Shown piece after piece: positions 25,839 to 35,177 of a stretch of 64,000 bases of DNA. The notes below the pieces were generated by a model that did no database searches, was not told the origin of the DNA, and worked only from the letters and a program-made list of their open reading frames with translations. The DNA comes from Thiolapillus brandeum (GTDB lineage Bacteria > Pseudomonadota > Gammaproteobacteria > Chromatiales > Chromatiaceae), in assembly GCF_000828615.1 (NCBI RefSeq), contig NZ_AP012273.1, forward strand, positions 2,728,001-2,792,000, in the 5' to 3' direction. A program made the translations under genes and the position numbers. Every line of letters begins with the position of its first letter. The first letter of the stretch is position 1.

Positions 25839-26980
25839 TGCACCCCGAATTCCCGGGCCAGCACCGCAACAATACGTTTGGCCGCCTGTCCATCCCAGTA
25901 ACGGGGAACACGTCCCACGGGAGGATCCTGGCTGATCGCTTTCCATGAGGCACGGATGGCATCGGGATCGATACCCACCAGCCGATTGGTTCCTTCCGAG
26001 AGAGTCACCGGGCGCTCCGTATTCTCCCTGAGCGTCATACAGGGCACCCCAAGAACCGTGGTCTCTTCCTGTATGCCGCCGGAATCCGTAATCACCAGGT
26101 GTGCGCTGCTCATCAGCCTGAGAAAATCCAGGTAACCGACAGGATCGATCAGTTTCCATCGTTCCGGCGAAAGGGCCACCCCGGCATCAGCAATACGAGG
26201 TTTGGTGCGGGGGTGCACGGGAAACACAATGGGCCGTTCAGCGGCAATCTCATCCAGCGCACCCAGTATCTTTCCCAGTACCGTGGAATCATCGACATTG
26301 CTGGGACGGTGCAGGGTCAGCAACGCATATTTATCCTTCTCCAGCTCCAGCTCTTCGAGAATCCCGGACTGCATGGCTTTGTCTCTGGCGGCCAGCAAGG
26401 TGTCGATCATGACGTTGCCGACAAAATGAATTCTTTCTTCAGCCACACCTTCATTGCGAAGATTGGTTACTGCATCCATTTCCGTAACGAACAACAAGTC
26501 GGAAATCGTGTCCGTGAGACGGCGGTTGATTTCTTCCGGCATCTCCTCGTCGAAACTGCGCAGGCCCGCCTCAACATGTATCATCACCGGTCTGTGCCTG
26601 GGCTTTCCCCGCCACATGAACGGCTGCTTAAGCGGAAACTTGGAAACCACCAATGCACAGGCAATGGTGGAATTCACGTCACCCACCACCACCACGGCCT
26701 GAGGCTGTTCCTGTTCCAGTACCGGTTCGAAACGCCTCATGACTTCCGCCGTTTGCAAGGCATGGGAAGCCGAGCCCACTTCCAGGTCGAGATCAGGCTT
26801 GGGAATTTTCAGATCTTCAAAAAACACCCGGGACAAGGCATCGTCATAATGCTGGCCGGTATGCACCAGGTGCACCTCGAACCCCTCTGTTTCTCCCAAC
26901 ACCTTCATCAGCGGAGCAATCTTGGGAAAATTGGGGCGTGCCCCGGCAACACAAAGAACTTTTATGGGTAGTCCGGCCAT
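25835..26980 (-). CDS. wecB: UDP-N-acetylglucosamine 2-epimerase (non-hydrolysing)
   Basis: This 381-residue cytosolic enzyme interconverts UDP-GlcNAc and UDP-ManNAc. It shows CVAGARPNFPKIAPLMK at the start, HTGQHYDDALSRVFF, VEAGLRSFD.MPEE, ALLTLHRPSNVDD, VITDSGGIQEETTVLGVPC and REN.ERPVT, all diagnostic. ATG 26980 is favoured because AGGAGT lies just upstream; an in-frame extension reaches 27031. It supplies a ManNAc-type precursor for the EPS or another surface glycan. It overlaps the deacetylase downstream by four bases. Confidence 0.93.
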   Translation of the reverse strand: MAGLPIKVLCVAGARPNFPKIAPLMKVLGETEGFEVHLVHTGQHYDDALSRVFFEDLKIPKPDLDLEVGSASHALQTAEVMRRFEPVLEQEQPQAVVVVGDVNSTIACALVVSKFPLKQPFMWRGKPRHRPVMIHVEAGLRSFDEEMPEEINRRLTDTISDLLFVTEMDAVTNLRNEGVAEERIHFVGNVMIDTLLAARDKAMQSGILEELELEKDKYALLTLHRPSNVDDSTVLGKILGALDEIAAERPIVFPVHPRTKPRIADAGVALSPERWKLIDPVGYLDFLRLMSSAHLVITDSGGIQEETTVLGVPCMTLRENTERPVTLSEGTNRLVGIDPDAIRASWKAISQDPPVGRVPRYWDGQAAKRIVAVLAREFGVQ

Positions 26981-27020
26981 TCTGATATTCACTCCTGAGT
27001 TATTGACCCGGCATTTTCCA

Positions 27021-28133
27021 TTACCAGGCAATCTTTTGTCTGCCTGAAAGATAGCGCCACAAGCCCACTACCGCTGCAATATTGAGTACGACAAACGTCC
27101 TGGCCAGGCGTCCCAGGGCTCCAGCCCTTTCTCCCAGCAATGCCAGGACGTAGAAAACCACCTGCCCCGCCATCAACAGCTCCAGGAGGATGAAACCACG
27201 TCCCGGCTCCTGAAACAACAGTAGCAGGTTGCTGACGAACAGGGTCAGCAATGCCCAGGGGCATACCAGACGCATGAGCTTGTGGGAGAAAAACTCGAAC
27301 CAGGAGGGGTTGTGCCACGGCGACAGCAGGGCCGGCAGCCTGGCCATCAGTTGATAGTTGCCCGCCAGGGTACGCACCTTGCGTCCAAACTCCCGGCCAT
27401 CCTCCATGGCCTCATCCCAGGCTACGGCCTCGGGTTCCAGAACCACTCTGTGCTTTCTCAAGCGCTGCACTGATGGTACCCAGACATCATCGAGAATAAT
27501 ATCTTCAGGCATATCCTGCATATCCTCAGCGGCAATCACATAGAGTGAACCGGAAACACCGGTGACACTGCGAAAATCCGATTCAGACTGGCGTATCCAT
27601 CGTTCGTAGCGCCAATACAGCCCGGCTCCCGTACTCCCCCGCAGCAACAACATGCCACCCACCACACCGACACCGGGAATCTCCAGCCGGGCTACCAGTT
27701 TGCTCACACAATCCTGTTTCAAAGGCTGGCGGATGTCTGTCAGGAGCAACACCTCACCACGGGCTTCTTTCCTCAAGCGATTGAGAATAGCCGGTTTTCC
27801 ACTGCGCTGCTCCATATAAAACACCCTTACCTGATCCGGGTAGTTGCGTTCAGATTCCCGGAGAATGGCATCTGACTGGTCATCACTGGCATCGGAGCAC
27901 AGGAGAATCTCCAGTTTGTGACCAGGATAATCCTGTTGCAACAGGCTTTCGATCTTGCCCCGGATAAAATCCTGGCCGTTGTACACAGGGATCAATACGG
28001 AAACACTGGGCGTATGTCCCTGCCGGGGTTTCAGGCCAAGGGGGCAGCATCTGGCCAGGAAGGCAATGAGCAAGGGGTATCCCACATAGGTATAGACGAG
28101 GATCAACAGGGACAGGAATAGAATCCAGAGCAT
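27021..28133 (-). CDS. Membrane-bound glycosyltransferase family 2
   Basis: This protein of about 370 residues has an N-terminal membrane segment (LFLSLLILVYTYVGYPLL), a GT-A core, and two to three membrane segments at the end (about 275-350). The core has SVSVLIPVYNGQDFI, ILLCSDASDDQSD, LLLTDIRQPLKQD and an ED-containing IILDDVWVP block. It resembles processive or single-addition GT2 enzymes of EPS loci. ATG 28133 chosen; GTG 28148 lies immediately after the preceding stop and is possible. It follows the GT4 gene with about 17 bases between. Confidence 0.82.
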   Translation of the reverse strand: MLWILFLSLLILVYTYVGYPLLIAFLARCCPLGLKPRQGHTPSVSVLIPVYNGQDFIRGKIESLLQQDYPGHKLEILLCSDASDDQSDAILRESERNYPDQVRVFYMEQRSGKPAILNRLRKEARGEVLLLTDIRQPLKQDCVSKLVARLEIPGVGVVGGMLLLRGSTGAGLYWRYERWIRQSESDFRSVTGVSGSLYVIAAEDMQDMPEDIILDDVWVPSVQRLRKHRVVLEPEAVAWDEAMEDGREFGRKVRTLAGNYQLMARLPALLSPWHNPSWFEFFSHKLMRLVCPWALLTLFVSNLLLLFQEPGRGFILLELLMAGQVVFYVLALLGERAGALGRLARTFVVLNIAAVVGLWRYLSGRQKIAW

Positions 28134-28150
28134 GGTTCCGGCCCCCACCC

Positions 28151-29308
28151 TTAGGCCGTCTCTTCTCCACAGGGGCCGCCAAGGGCTTTGTCATAGCATG
28201 AGAGATAAGCCTTGATCATTCCCTCGAAGCTGAACTCATCCAGTATGCGCTGCCTGCCCCCGTTCCCAAGACTGTGCGCCAGCTCATCATCAACCAGCAC
28301 ACGAACCAGTGCAGCAGCCAGCTCTTCAGGATGGGAATGGGGCACCAGGATGCCGCTCTTTTCATCCACCAGCTCATCCACACCGGGAATCCGCGTTGCC
28401 ACGATGGGGCAGCCGCTGGCCATGGCTTCCAACAATGATATGGGCAGTCCTTCGATCAGGGAAGACAGGGTAAAGATGTCGAACACCTGCAACAATTCCG
28501 GAATGTCCCTGCGGACACCAAGAAAATGCACATGACCGCCAATTCCCAAAGCTGCGGTCTCCGCCACTATCTGTTCCTTCAGTGGCCCCTGTCCCGCCAC
28601 CAGCAACTGCGCGGCAGGCACGTCCTGCAACACCCTGGCAAACGCCCTGAGCAGAGTGACATGATCCTTGGCTTGCGTAAGGCTGGCGACAATGCCCACA
28701 ACCCTGCTATCTGCAGGCAGCCCCAGTTCTTCCAGTTTTCGTGCTCGGTCGATTTCCAGCTGATAGGGCTCAGGGTCAATCCCATTGTAAATGTTGGTTA
28801 TCCTGTCGCCGGGAATCCCCAGATCCTTTTCCAGGGAAGGAATCAGATGCTTTGCCACAGTGGTCACTTGCGCGGTCTTTCTGCCAATCCAGAAGAGAAT
28901 GGTTTTCAGCTTGCGTTGCTGTTCAGGGGTAAACTTCTCCAGGGAAGTATGCTCCGTATAGACCAGCGGCCTGCGTGCAAGAATCGCTCCCGTACCGCCA
29001 TACAGCCATGACATCTGGTTGTGGACATGCACCAGATCGTAGTGTTCCTTCCGGATCAGACGCCGTATTTTGAAAGGCAGTGAATAATCCAGGCCCGGTT
29101 TTTTGGGGATGATGTACACAGGAACTCCAAGAGCTTCATACTCATTCTGCAACACCCCTTCGGTCTCAAAAATGCAGATACCGGGTTCATAGCAACCCTG
29201 CGTCTTCATATCCCGGCACAATTCCAGCAACAGGGTTTCGATCCCCCCCATTCCCAGGGATGAATTGATGAACAGTATCTTTCGGCGGGTCTTTCCTGTG
29301 CGACTCAT
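28151..29308 (-). CDS. Glycosyltransferase family 4
   Basis: This 385-residue GT-B enzyme begins FINSSLGMGGIETLLLEL, has VHVHNQMSWLYGG and YTEHTSLEKF in the acceptor domain, and GIVASLTQAKDHVTLLRAF, VAGQGPLKEQI and SSLIEGLPISLLEAMASGCP in the donor domain. It is cytosolic and probably acts on the lipid-linked repeat. It is the first of the closely spaced minus-strand run 29308-27021. Start ATG 29308. Substrate unknown. Confidence 0.87.
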   Translation of the reverse strand: MSRTGKTRRKILFINSSLGMGGIETLLLELCRDMKTQGCYEPGICIFETEGVLQNEYEALGVPVYIIPKKPGLDYSLPFKIRRLIRKEHYDLVHVHNQMSWLYGGTGAILARRPLVYTEHTSLEKFTPEQQRKLKTILFWIGRKTAQVTTVAKHLIPSLEKDLGIPGDRITNIYNGIDPEPYQLEIDRARKLEELGLPADSRVVGIVASLTQAKDHVTLLRAFARVLQDVPAAQLLVAGQGPLKEQIVAETAALGIGGHVHFLGVRRDIPELLQVFDIFTLSSLIEGLPISLLEAMASGCPIVATRIPGVDELVDEKSGILVPHSHPEELAAALVRVLVDDELAHSLGNGGRQRILDEFSFEGMIKAYLSCYDKALGGPCGEETA

Positions 29309-29595
29309 AGCATTCCTTTTGTGATGTAGTTACCAAGCTCAGCAGGCCCTGCATTCGGGGCATGAGTGGATGCCGGAGCGACCATCGGCGGCAGGGAGGT
29401 ATTCATGGTATGTCGCTCCAGTGTCTGCCCGTAACCTGATGATCAGCTGAGGCTCGTACCCAATCACCGTCCTTTTTGGCTTATCCAACACTTCCAGTGC
29501 AAAGACGCTGGACACGAACTGTTCAAGGTGCCGACTTGTCGAATCAAAGTTCCTGCTGCCGGGGTATGCCCCCCAGCCCAACAACCGACGCCCCT
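29309..29595. other. Gap with doubtful ORF
   Basis: This 287-base stretch lies between two minus-strand genes. One minus-strand frame (29339-29629, 96 codons) spans it and overlaps the end of the next gene by 34 bases. Its peptide ends in CPECRAC and has no known motif, so I do not call a gene. No repeat or promoter is evident. Confidence 0.4.
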
Positions 29596-30654
29596 TCAAA
29601 GGTCGATTTCTCCGTCGGTAATATACCATTCCCCACTACCCAGCACCTGCTCCCATTCAATCACCCTGTCCGGATTGGACAGTACTCCCCCCCAGCGTTT
29701 GCTGGGTCGGGTGGTAAAACCGCAGCATACCAGTTTTTCCTTCATTTCCCTGCTGACCAGCAGCCCCATGTTGACTGCCACATTTCCTCCTGGCCGCATG
29801 GCTTTCCAGAAGCGGCGAAACAAGGTCGATAGCCAGGCCTCATCCAAATAGCGAAAATCATCGATCAGTACCACTTTTTCTCTAATGGAAAATACCAGAA
29901 AAGCCACCAGGTTCTGCTCTCCGTCATGCAGACAGAACAGCTGGTAATCCTGGTAGGGGCAATTGACGTAGCGCCATTCAATATAGTCAGCATCATGTTT
30001 TCCCTGAAAAATACGGGAATCACGATTGCTCCGCCACAGTTGCTGCCATTGGTCCCGCATCTGTCCCAGGGACGTACCAACGGTTGTGCTTCCCCTGGAT
30101 CGGCGCACAAGGTGCTCCACGGACAGAACGACATCCAATACGGCCGACAGGGGGCCCGCCAGCCAGACCGGCAAGCGCCGATCATTCAATCTTGGTATCA
30201 ATTTGCTATAGGTACGGATTACCTGAGTGAAACGAATGCTTTCGCCGATGCTCGTGTAGCCAACCCGCTTGAGAATGCCCTGGGAAGCAAGATTGGGGAA
30301 CCCCATGAGAAAATCCACATCCTGCTCCCAGGCTTGTTCTGCCAGTGTACGCTGAAGCTGCAACGCAGGGCCAAATACCCGGTACTCAGAATCGATAGCA
30401 AAATCTATGGCCACGCAGGCGGTATAGCATTTTCCATGCAGATAGAAATCGCGCCGCATGGCAGAAGCCATACCGACGATCTCACCATCTTCTGTCACAG
30501 CAAGGCAGGTGATTGTCTCCCCGGCCGGATTATTGAAGTAAAGCCACTCATATCGGCCAGCACCAATGTAGTGCAGATTGTTGTCCCACAACTTTTGGAT
30601 GGCGCGTCGGTGTTCGGCATTATTCTTGTCTGCAAGAACAATCTTGAAGTTCAC
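29596..30654 (-). CDS. GNAT-family acyltransferase
   Basis: This 352-residue protein carries an acetyltransferase domain in the first half: strands TCLAVTEDGEIVGMASAM, then ACVAIDFAIDSEYRVFGPAL where the acetyl-CoA loop is expected, and FLMGFPNLASQGILKRVGY. The second half (about 190-350) is a further mixed alpha/beta region of the two-domain type seen in large GNAT proteins of polysaccharide loci. It may acetylate an amino sugar of the repeat unit. It is not closely coupled to either neighbour (gaps of 287 and 177 bases). Confidence 0.7.
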   Translation of the reverse strand: MNFKIVLADKNNAEHRRAIQKLWDNNLHYIGAGRYEWLYFNNPAGETITCLAVTEDGEIVGMASAMRRDFYLHGKCYTACVAIDFAIDSEYRVFGPALQLQRTLAEQAWEQDVDFLMGFPNLASQGILKRVGYTSIGESIRFTQVIRTYSKLIPRLNDRRLPVWLAGPLSAVLDVVLSVEHLVRRSRGSTTVGTSLGQMRDQWQQLWRSNRDSRIFQGKHDADYIEWRYVNCPYQDYQLFCLHDGEQNLVAFLVFSIREKVVLIDDFRYLDEAWLSTLFRRFWKAMRPGGNVAVNMGLLVSREMKEKLVCCGFTTRPSKRWGGVLSNPDRVIEWEQVLGSGEWYITDGEIDL

Positions 30655-30831
30655 ATTCCCTCTCCCCCTGAAACATCATGTGAACCATGAGCAGACGAGC
30701 GCAGGTTCATTTCAGTGAAACCCCCAGGCTTCACCGGTATGGGCATGCGGTTGAATTCCCCACACGGCCTGATGCCGACTATTGATCTTGTTCCAACCTC
30801 CGGCAGACGCCGCCCAGCCACCGGATTTTCG

Positions 30832-31677
30832 TTATCTTCCCATAGTGGCCAGCAGTTCCAGCAGCCGCCCGGCAACAACCTGCTGACCGTAGTCGTTAAG
30901 GTGCTTGCCGTCATTCGAATACTCCGGAATCAACTCGGCATACTCTTTGCCAAACAGTTTGATACGGTGCGGCTTTCCATCAGGATAGGTGGATTCCCAG
31001 GCAGCCACATCCGCCAATCGCCCTGTCTGAGCATACTTTTTCCGGATCAGGGCATTGTACTCATTCCGCTTGATATTCGCCTCGTCCCCCCAAACATCCA
31101 TATCCAGCCAACGCTTGATCCTGGCTTTCCAGCTGTCGTTGAATACCCGCAGTGGTATCGTGGAATATATCATGAGGGTTTCCGGATGTTTTCTGCCCAC
31201 CTCTTTCAGAGACTGGTCATATTCATCGGCCAATGCGGATACATCCGTTCCCTTGTCAATATCCAGGTAACAGAACTTGAGCATCGCCATATCCGGCCTG
31301 GCATCCCCCAATCGCTCATCCAGATAGTTTTGAAACTCACTCAACTTGCTTTCGGGGTCACCATTGTTGCCCACCTTGGAATGTAACACTCCGACTTCCG
31401 GCACAGGCTGGCCAGGCTGCAGTTCCCGGATCGAGAACAATCCCGGGCGGCCCAGCCGGGCAAGCACCCTGGCAATCCCATCGACGATGTTGTAACCCAC
31501 AGACTGATGAGCAAAATAGAAGGTCTTGCCGGACAGAGCATCCAGTTGTGCATCCGTGACTTGAGGCAGTGGAGGCTCACTCCTGTTCATGGCGCTGTTC
31601 TGGTCACTGCAGGCGGACAGGCCCAACAAGATCAGGCCCAGCAGCAGACCCGGTATCGATGCTTTTCCACATGTCAT
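30832..31677 (-). CDS. Lipoprotein with SGNH-hydrolase-like features
   Basis: This protein of about 281 residues has a lipoprotein signal (IPGLLLGLILLGLSAC). The mature part begins with a block FYFAHQSVGYNIVDGIARV, where Ser in HQS may take the nucleophile position. It ends with YSNDGKHLNDYGQQVVAGR, a D-x-x-H pair as in SGNH/GDSL esterases. ATG 31677 has GGAG nine bases upstream and gives the best signal peptide; the frame extends to 31716. SGNH lipoproteins in alginate and cellulose loci take part in polymer O-acetylation, which suggests a similar role here. The catalytic assignment is inference. Confidence 0.6.
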   Translation of the reverse strand: MTCGKASIPGLLLGLILLGLSACSDQNSAMNRSEPPLPQVTDAQLDALSGKTFYFAHQSVGYNIVDGIARVLARLGRPGLFSIRELQPGQPVPEVGVLHSKVGNNGDPESKLSEFQNYLDERLGDARPDMAMLKFCYLDIDKGTDVSALADEYDQSLKEVGRKHPETLMIYSTIPLRVFNDSWKARIKRWLDMDVWGDEANIKRNEYNALIRKKYAQTGRLADVAAWESTYPDGKPHRIKLFGKEYAELIPEYSNDGKHLNDYGQQVVAGRLLELLATMGR

Positions 31678-31716
31678 GTCGATCCACTCCATTCCCGAAC
31701 CGCGCCATGCCAGCAT

Positions 31717-32760
31717 TCAGGCCAGGTGATCCAAATACCACGAGGATGCCTGATCCAGTCCTGTTTCAATGGAAAAAGCAGGGTCATAACCCAGCAATTC
31801 CCTGGATTTGCTGATATCCGCCAGGGAATGTTTGACATCTCCCACGCGGAAATCCCGGTATACCGGCTGCATGTCTTTGGCCGATGGATAAACTCGGGCT
31901 ACCCGTTCCTGTATCAGCCCAAACAGTTCATTCAGTGAGGTACGCTCACCATAAGCAACATTATAGACCTGATCCAGGGCGGCATCCTTTTGCGCAACCG
32001 CCGCAAGCAAGTTGGCCTGTACACAGTTGTCGATGTAACAGAAATCCCGGCTGGTACTGCCATCGCCATTGATGTAAAGGGTCTCTCCCTTGATCAGCGC
32101 AGCAAACCATTTGGGGATCACAGCGGCATAAGCACCATCGGGATCCTGGCGGCGGCCAAAAATATTGAAATAACGCAAACCAATGGTCTTGAAGCCATAG
32201 GTACGGGCGAATACCTGGGCATAGAGCTCGTTCACCAGCTTGGTGACTGCGTAAGGCGACAGAGGATTGCCAATCTGGTTCTCGACCTTGGGAAGACCCG
32301 GGTGATCACCATAAGTTGAACTGGAAGCCGCATACACGAAACGCTTTACACCGGCATCCCTGGCAGCAATCAGCATATTGAGAAAGCCGCTGATATTGTT
32401 CTCATTGGTCAGTGCAGGATCTTCCACGGAACGCGGCACTGACCCCAGCGCTGCTTCGTGCAGCACATAATCCACACCGGAACAGGCATTGGCACAGTCA
32501 TCCGGGTTTCTCGTATCACCTTCGATAAACCGGAAATTGTTCCACTGGGTTTCACTGACCCGGGTCTGTACTTCATCCAGATTATGTTGAAACCCGGTGG
32601 AAAAGTTATCCAGACCCACCACCTTTTGATCGAGCTTCAACAGGGTTTCCAAAAGATTCGACCCAATGAATCCGGCGACCCCCGTTATCAGCCAGACAGA
32701 CGGCGCTTCCTTCAGCCGATCCTGAAGTTTCGCATAGGCCGTAGCCTTCCCCTGGCCCAT
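31717..32760 (-). CDS. tviC: UDP-N-acetylglucosamine/glucosaminuronate 4-epimerase (TviC/WbpP type)
   Basis: This 347-residue extended SDR enzyme has [19 protein letters not shown] as NAD-binding motif, [45 protein letters not shown] and the catalytic YAVTK tyrosine-lysine pair, plus [18 protein letters not shown]. Line by line it matches Salmonella TviC closely. It inverts C4 to give the galacto form of UDP-GlcNAc or its uronic acid. It starts two bases after the dehydrogenase stop, so the pair is one operon unit that provides a UDP-GalNAc(A) donor. Confidence 0.88.
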   Translation of the reverse strand: MGQGKATAYAKLQDRLKEAPSVWLITGVAGFIGSNLLETLLKLDQKVVGLDNFSTGFQHNLDEVQTRVSETQWNNFRFIEGDTRNPDDCANACSGVDYVLHEAALGSVPRSVEDPALTNENNISGFLNMLIAARDAGVKRFVYAASSSTYGDHPGLPKVENQIGNPLSPYAVTKLVNELYAQVFARTYGFKTIGLRYFNIFGRRQDPDGAYAAVIPKWFAALIKGETLYINGDGSTSRDFCYIDNCVQANLLAAVAQKDAALDQVYNVAYGERTSLNELFGLIQERVARVYPSAKDMQPVYRDFRVGDVKHSLADISKSRELLGYDPAFSIETGLDQASSWYLDHLA

Positions 32761-32762
32761 GC

Positions 32763-34055
32763 TCAGAGCCGCCAGAAAGTAGTCTGTGCGGGGATTTTCT
32801 CAGGGTCCAGCATGGATTTCACATCCAGCAGGCAACCATCCTCGGACAGCATATCCATAAAAGCCCCGGCTGGCATATCCCGGAACTGTTTATGGGGCAC
32901 GGCAATGATCAGGGCACCCAGGTTCTTGAAGTCGGCGAGATCCGCCATGGTCTTGCCCATATAGGCCTCCGCCTCCTTTCTCGCGGCCACAGGATCGTAA
33001 ACCATGGGTTCGATACCATATTCCTCGAGTTCACTGATGATGTCCACGACCTTGGAATTTCTCAGATCCGGACAATCTTCCTTGAAGGTCAACCCAAGGA
33101 TACCCACCTTGCTCACCCCGGGCTGATGATTGTTGGACAACAACAGCTTCACCGTCTTCTCGGCCACAAACTTGCCCATATTGTCGTTGATGCGCCGACC
33201 CGCAAGGATAACCTGTGGGTTATAGCCCACAGCTTCCGCCTTGTGTGTCAGATAATACGGATCCACGCCAATGCAGTGCCCGCCAACCAGTCCCGGACGA
33301 AAAGGCAGGAAGTTCCATTTGGAACCAGCGGCTTCGAGGACATGCAGGGTGTCTATACCCAGGCGATCGAAGATGATGGCCAGTTCATTGATAAGCGCGA
33401 TATTCAGATCCCGCTGGGTGTTTTCGATGACTTTGGCTGCTTCGGCCTCCTTGATGGAGGCGGCGCGAAAAACTCCCGCCTCGATCACTGATTCGTACAA
33501 GGCGGCAACGGCATCCAGACATTGAGCATCATCACCGGAAACGACTTTCACGATGCGGGTCAGGGTATGCACCTTGTCACCCGGATTGATGCGTTCGGGA
33601 GAATAGCCCACGTGAAAGTCCTGCTTCCATTTCAGGCCGGATTCCTTTTCCAGGATCGGCACACAGACCTCTTCCGTCAGCCCGGGATAGACAGTGGACT
33701 CAAATACTACTGTAGCCCCCTTTTTCAACACCTGCCCGGCAGTACGGGTGGCGCCTACCAGGGGTGAAAGATCCGGTTGGTTGGCCTCATCGATAGGCGT
33801 GGGAACCGCTACAATAAGATAGTCTGCCTCTGACAGATCCCCGGCATTGGTGGTAAAAACCAGTTTTTCAGCCGCCTCGAACTCCTCGTCGTCCACCTCT
33901 CCCGTGGGATCGGAACCATCACGGTAACAGGCGATGACTTCCTCCTTGAGATCCAGGCCGATGGTCTTGTACTGTTTACCGAACTCGATGGCCAGGGGCA
34001 GTCCGACATAACCCAGGCCCACAACGCCGATAACGGATGAAGAATTCACAATCAT
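32763..34055 (-). CDS. tviB: UDP-N-acetyl-hexosamine 6-dehydrogenase (TviB/WbpO type)
   Basis: This 430-residue enzyme oxidises UDP-HexNAc to the uronic acid with two NAD. It has [52 protein letters not shown], the [11 protein letters not shown] block, and the catalytic-cysteine motif [16 protein letters not shown]; it resembles Salmonella TviB strongly. ATG 34055 follows an AGGA; an extension to 34169 is open but begins in a likely promoter area. With tviC it makes an N-acetylgalactosaminuronate donor. Confidence 0.9.
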   Translation of the reverse strand: MIVNSSSVIGVVGLGYVGLPLAIEFGKQYKTIGLDLKEEVIACYRDGSDPTGEVDDEEFEAAEKLVFTTNAGDLSEADYLIVAVPTPIDEANQPDLSPLVGATRTAGQVLKKGATVVFESTVYPGLTEEVCVPILEKESGLKWKQDFHVGYSPERINPGDKVHTLTRIVKVVSGDDAQCLDAVAALYESVIEAGVFRAASIKEAEAAKVIENTQRDLNIALINELAIIFDRLGIDTLHVLEAAGSKWNFLPFRPGLVGGHCIGVDPYYLTHKAEAVGYNPQVILAGRRINDNMGKFVAEKTVKLLLSNNHQPGVSKVGILGLTFKEDCPDLRNSKVVDIISELEEYGIEPMVYDPVAARKEAEAYMGKTMADLADFKNLGALIIAVPHKQFRDMPAGAFMDMLSEDGCLLDVKSMLDPEKIPAQTTFWRL

Positions 34056-34165
34056 TGATTCCGGTTCCTTGTCTGTGATGTTGCTCAGCACCCGAATCCT
34101 TCCTGCAAACGAGCGCACCAAATGGTAATTGTATCCCAGGTACCGGGTTGGCCACCAATACTCCT

Positions 34166-35083
34166 TCAAGGCTGGCGTATATCAGGCAATTGTGCAAAAC
34201 AGGTTCGGGACGCCTGCTGTAAAAATGCACTCAGGTAATCGGCGGAATCATCCTCTGCGCGGATACCGGCATACAAAGTGGCCCGCACTCCCGTTCTTCC
34301 CAAACGCAGCATTTGCAGCTGATTCCCTTTGCGGTATTCCTCCAATGCCCAGGCCGGCAGCGCACATACCCCCCGACCACTGGCCACCAACTGTATTATC
34401 AGGGGAGTGAGCTCCACCCGCCGGATAGCAGCGGGTTGTACCCCGGCCGGGGACAGAAAACGGGAGAACACGTCCAGCCTTGCCGGATCCACGGGATAGG
34501 TGATCAGGGTTTCATCGGCCAGATCCGCAGGCCTGACATACTCCTGTTGCGCAAGAACATGATTCGAAGCGACGGCCAACAGGGATTCATAGCTGAACAA
34601 AGGATGAAAGACCAACGCGGGATCCACCTGGGGATCAGAGGTAATGACCAGATCCACCCGACCGGAACGCAGGGCCGGCAGGGGATCGAAACTGTGCGCC
34701 TGAGTGAGATCCAGTTCCACCTCCGGCCATGACTCCCGGTAACTGTCCAGGGTCGGCATCAACCATTTGAAACAGCTGTGGCATTCGATTGCGATGTGCA
34801 GACGCCCGGTCTTTCCATGCCCCATGCGTTCCAGGGCGTATTCACAACCTTCCATCAGTGGCAGCACATCCCGGGCCAGTGACAGCAGCCGTTCTCCCGC
34901 CGGGGTCAGATTCAAGGGGCGGCTCTTGCGGCGGAACAGGGTGACACCGAAATGCTGCTCCAGCCCTTTGATCTGGTGAGACAAGGCGGATTGGGTGAGA
35001 TGCAGCCTTTGAGCCGCAGCAGTGAGGCTGCCGGTTGCCGCCAGGGCTTCCAGGCAACGCAAATGAGACACGCCAAGATACAT
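34166..35083 (-). CDS. metR: LysR-type regulator MetR
   Basis: This 305-residue protein starts with a LysR winged helix (HLRCLEALAATGSLTAAAQR, LTQSALSHQIKGLEQHFG) and a periplasmic-binding-like co-inducer domain with IAIECHSCFKWLMPTLDSY, typical of MetR, which senses homocysteine. It is divergent from metE with 94 bases between, the classic arrangement. A perfect MetR box (TGAA-N5-TTCA) was not found in that gap by eye. Confidence 0.92.
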   Translation of the reverse strand: MYLGVSHLRCLEALAATGSLTAAAQRLHLTQSALSHQIKGLEQHFGVTLFRRKSRPLNLTPAGERLLSLARDVLPLMEGCEYALERMGHGKTGRLHIAIECHSCFKWLMPTLDSYRESWPEVELDLTQAHSFDPLPALRSGRVDLVITSDPQVDPALVFHPLFSYESLLAVASNHVLAQQEYVRPADLADETLITYPVDPARLDVFSRFLSPAGVQPAAIRRVELTPLIIQLVASGRGVCALPAWALEEYRKGNQLQMLRLGRTGVRATLYAGIRAEDDSADYLSAFLQQASRTCFAQLPDIRQP

Positions 35084-35177
35084 TAATATTTCTCATATTT
35101 AATTAACTTTTTATCAATTGTAGTCCAGTTGATCCTGAAACAGAATAACGGCTTTCCCATTCAGTGAACCATCAACC

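Noticed and set aside
29339-29629. 96-codon minus-strand ORF
   Set aside because: No motif and overlap with the GNAT gene; possible but unsupported.
35084-35177. MetR box between metR and metE
   Set aside because: No TGAA-N5-TTCA match could be found by eye, so no site is reported.
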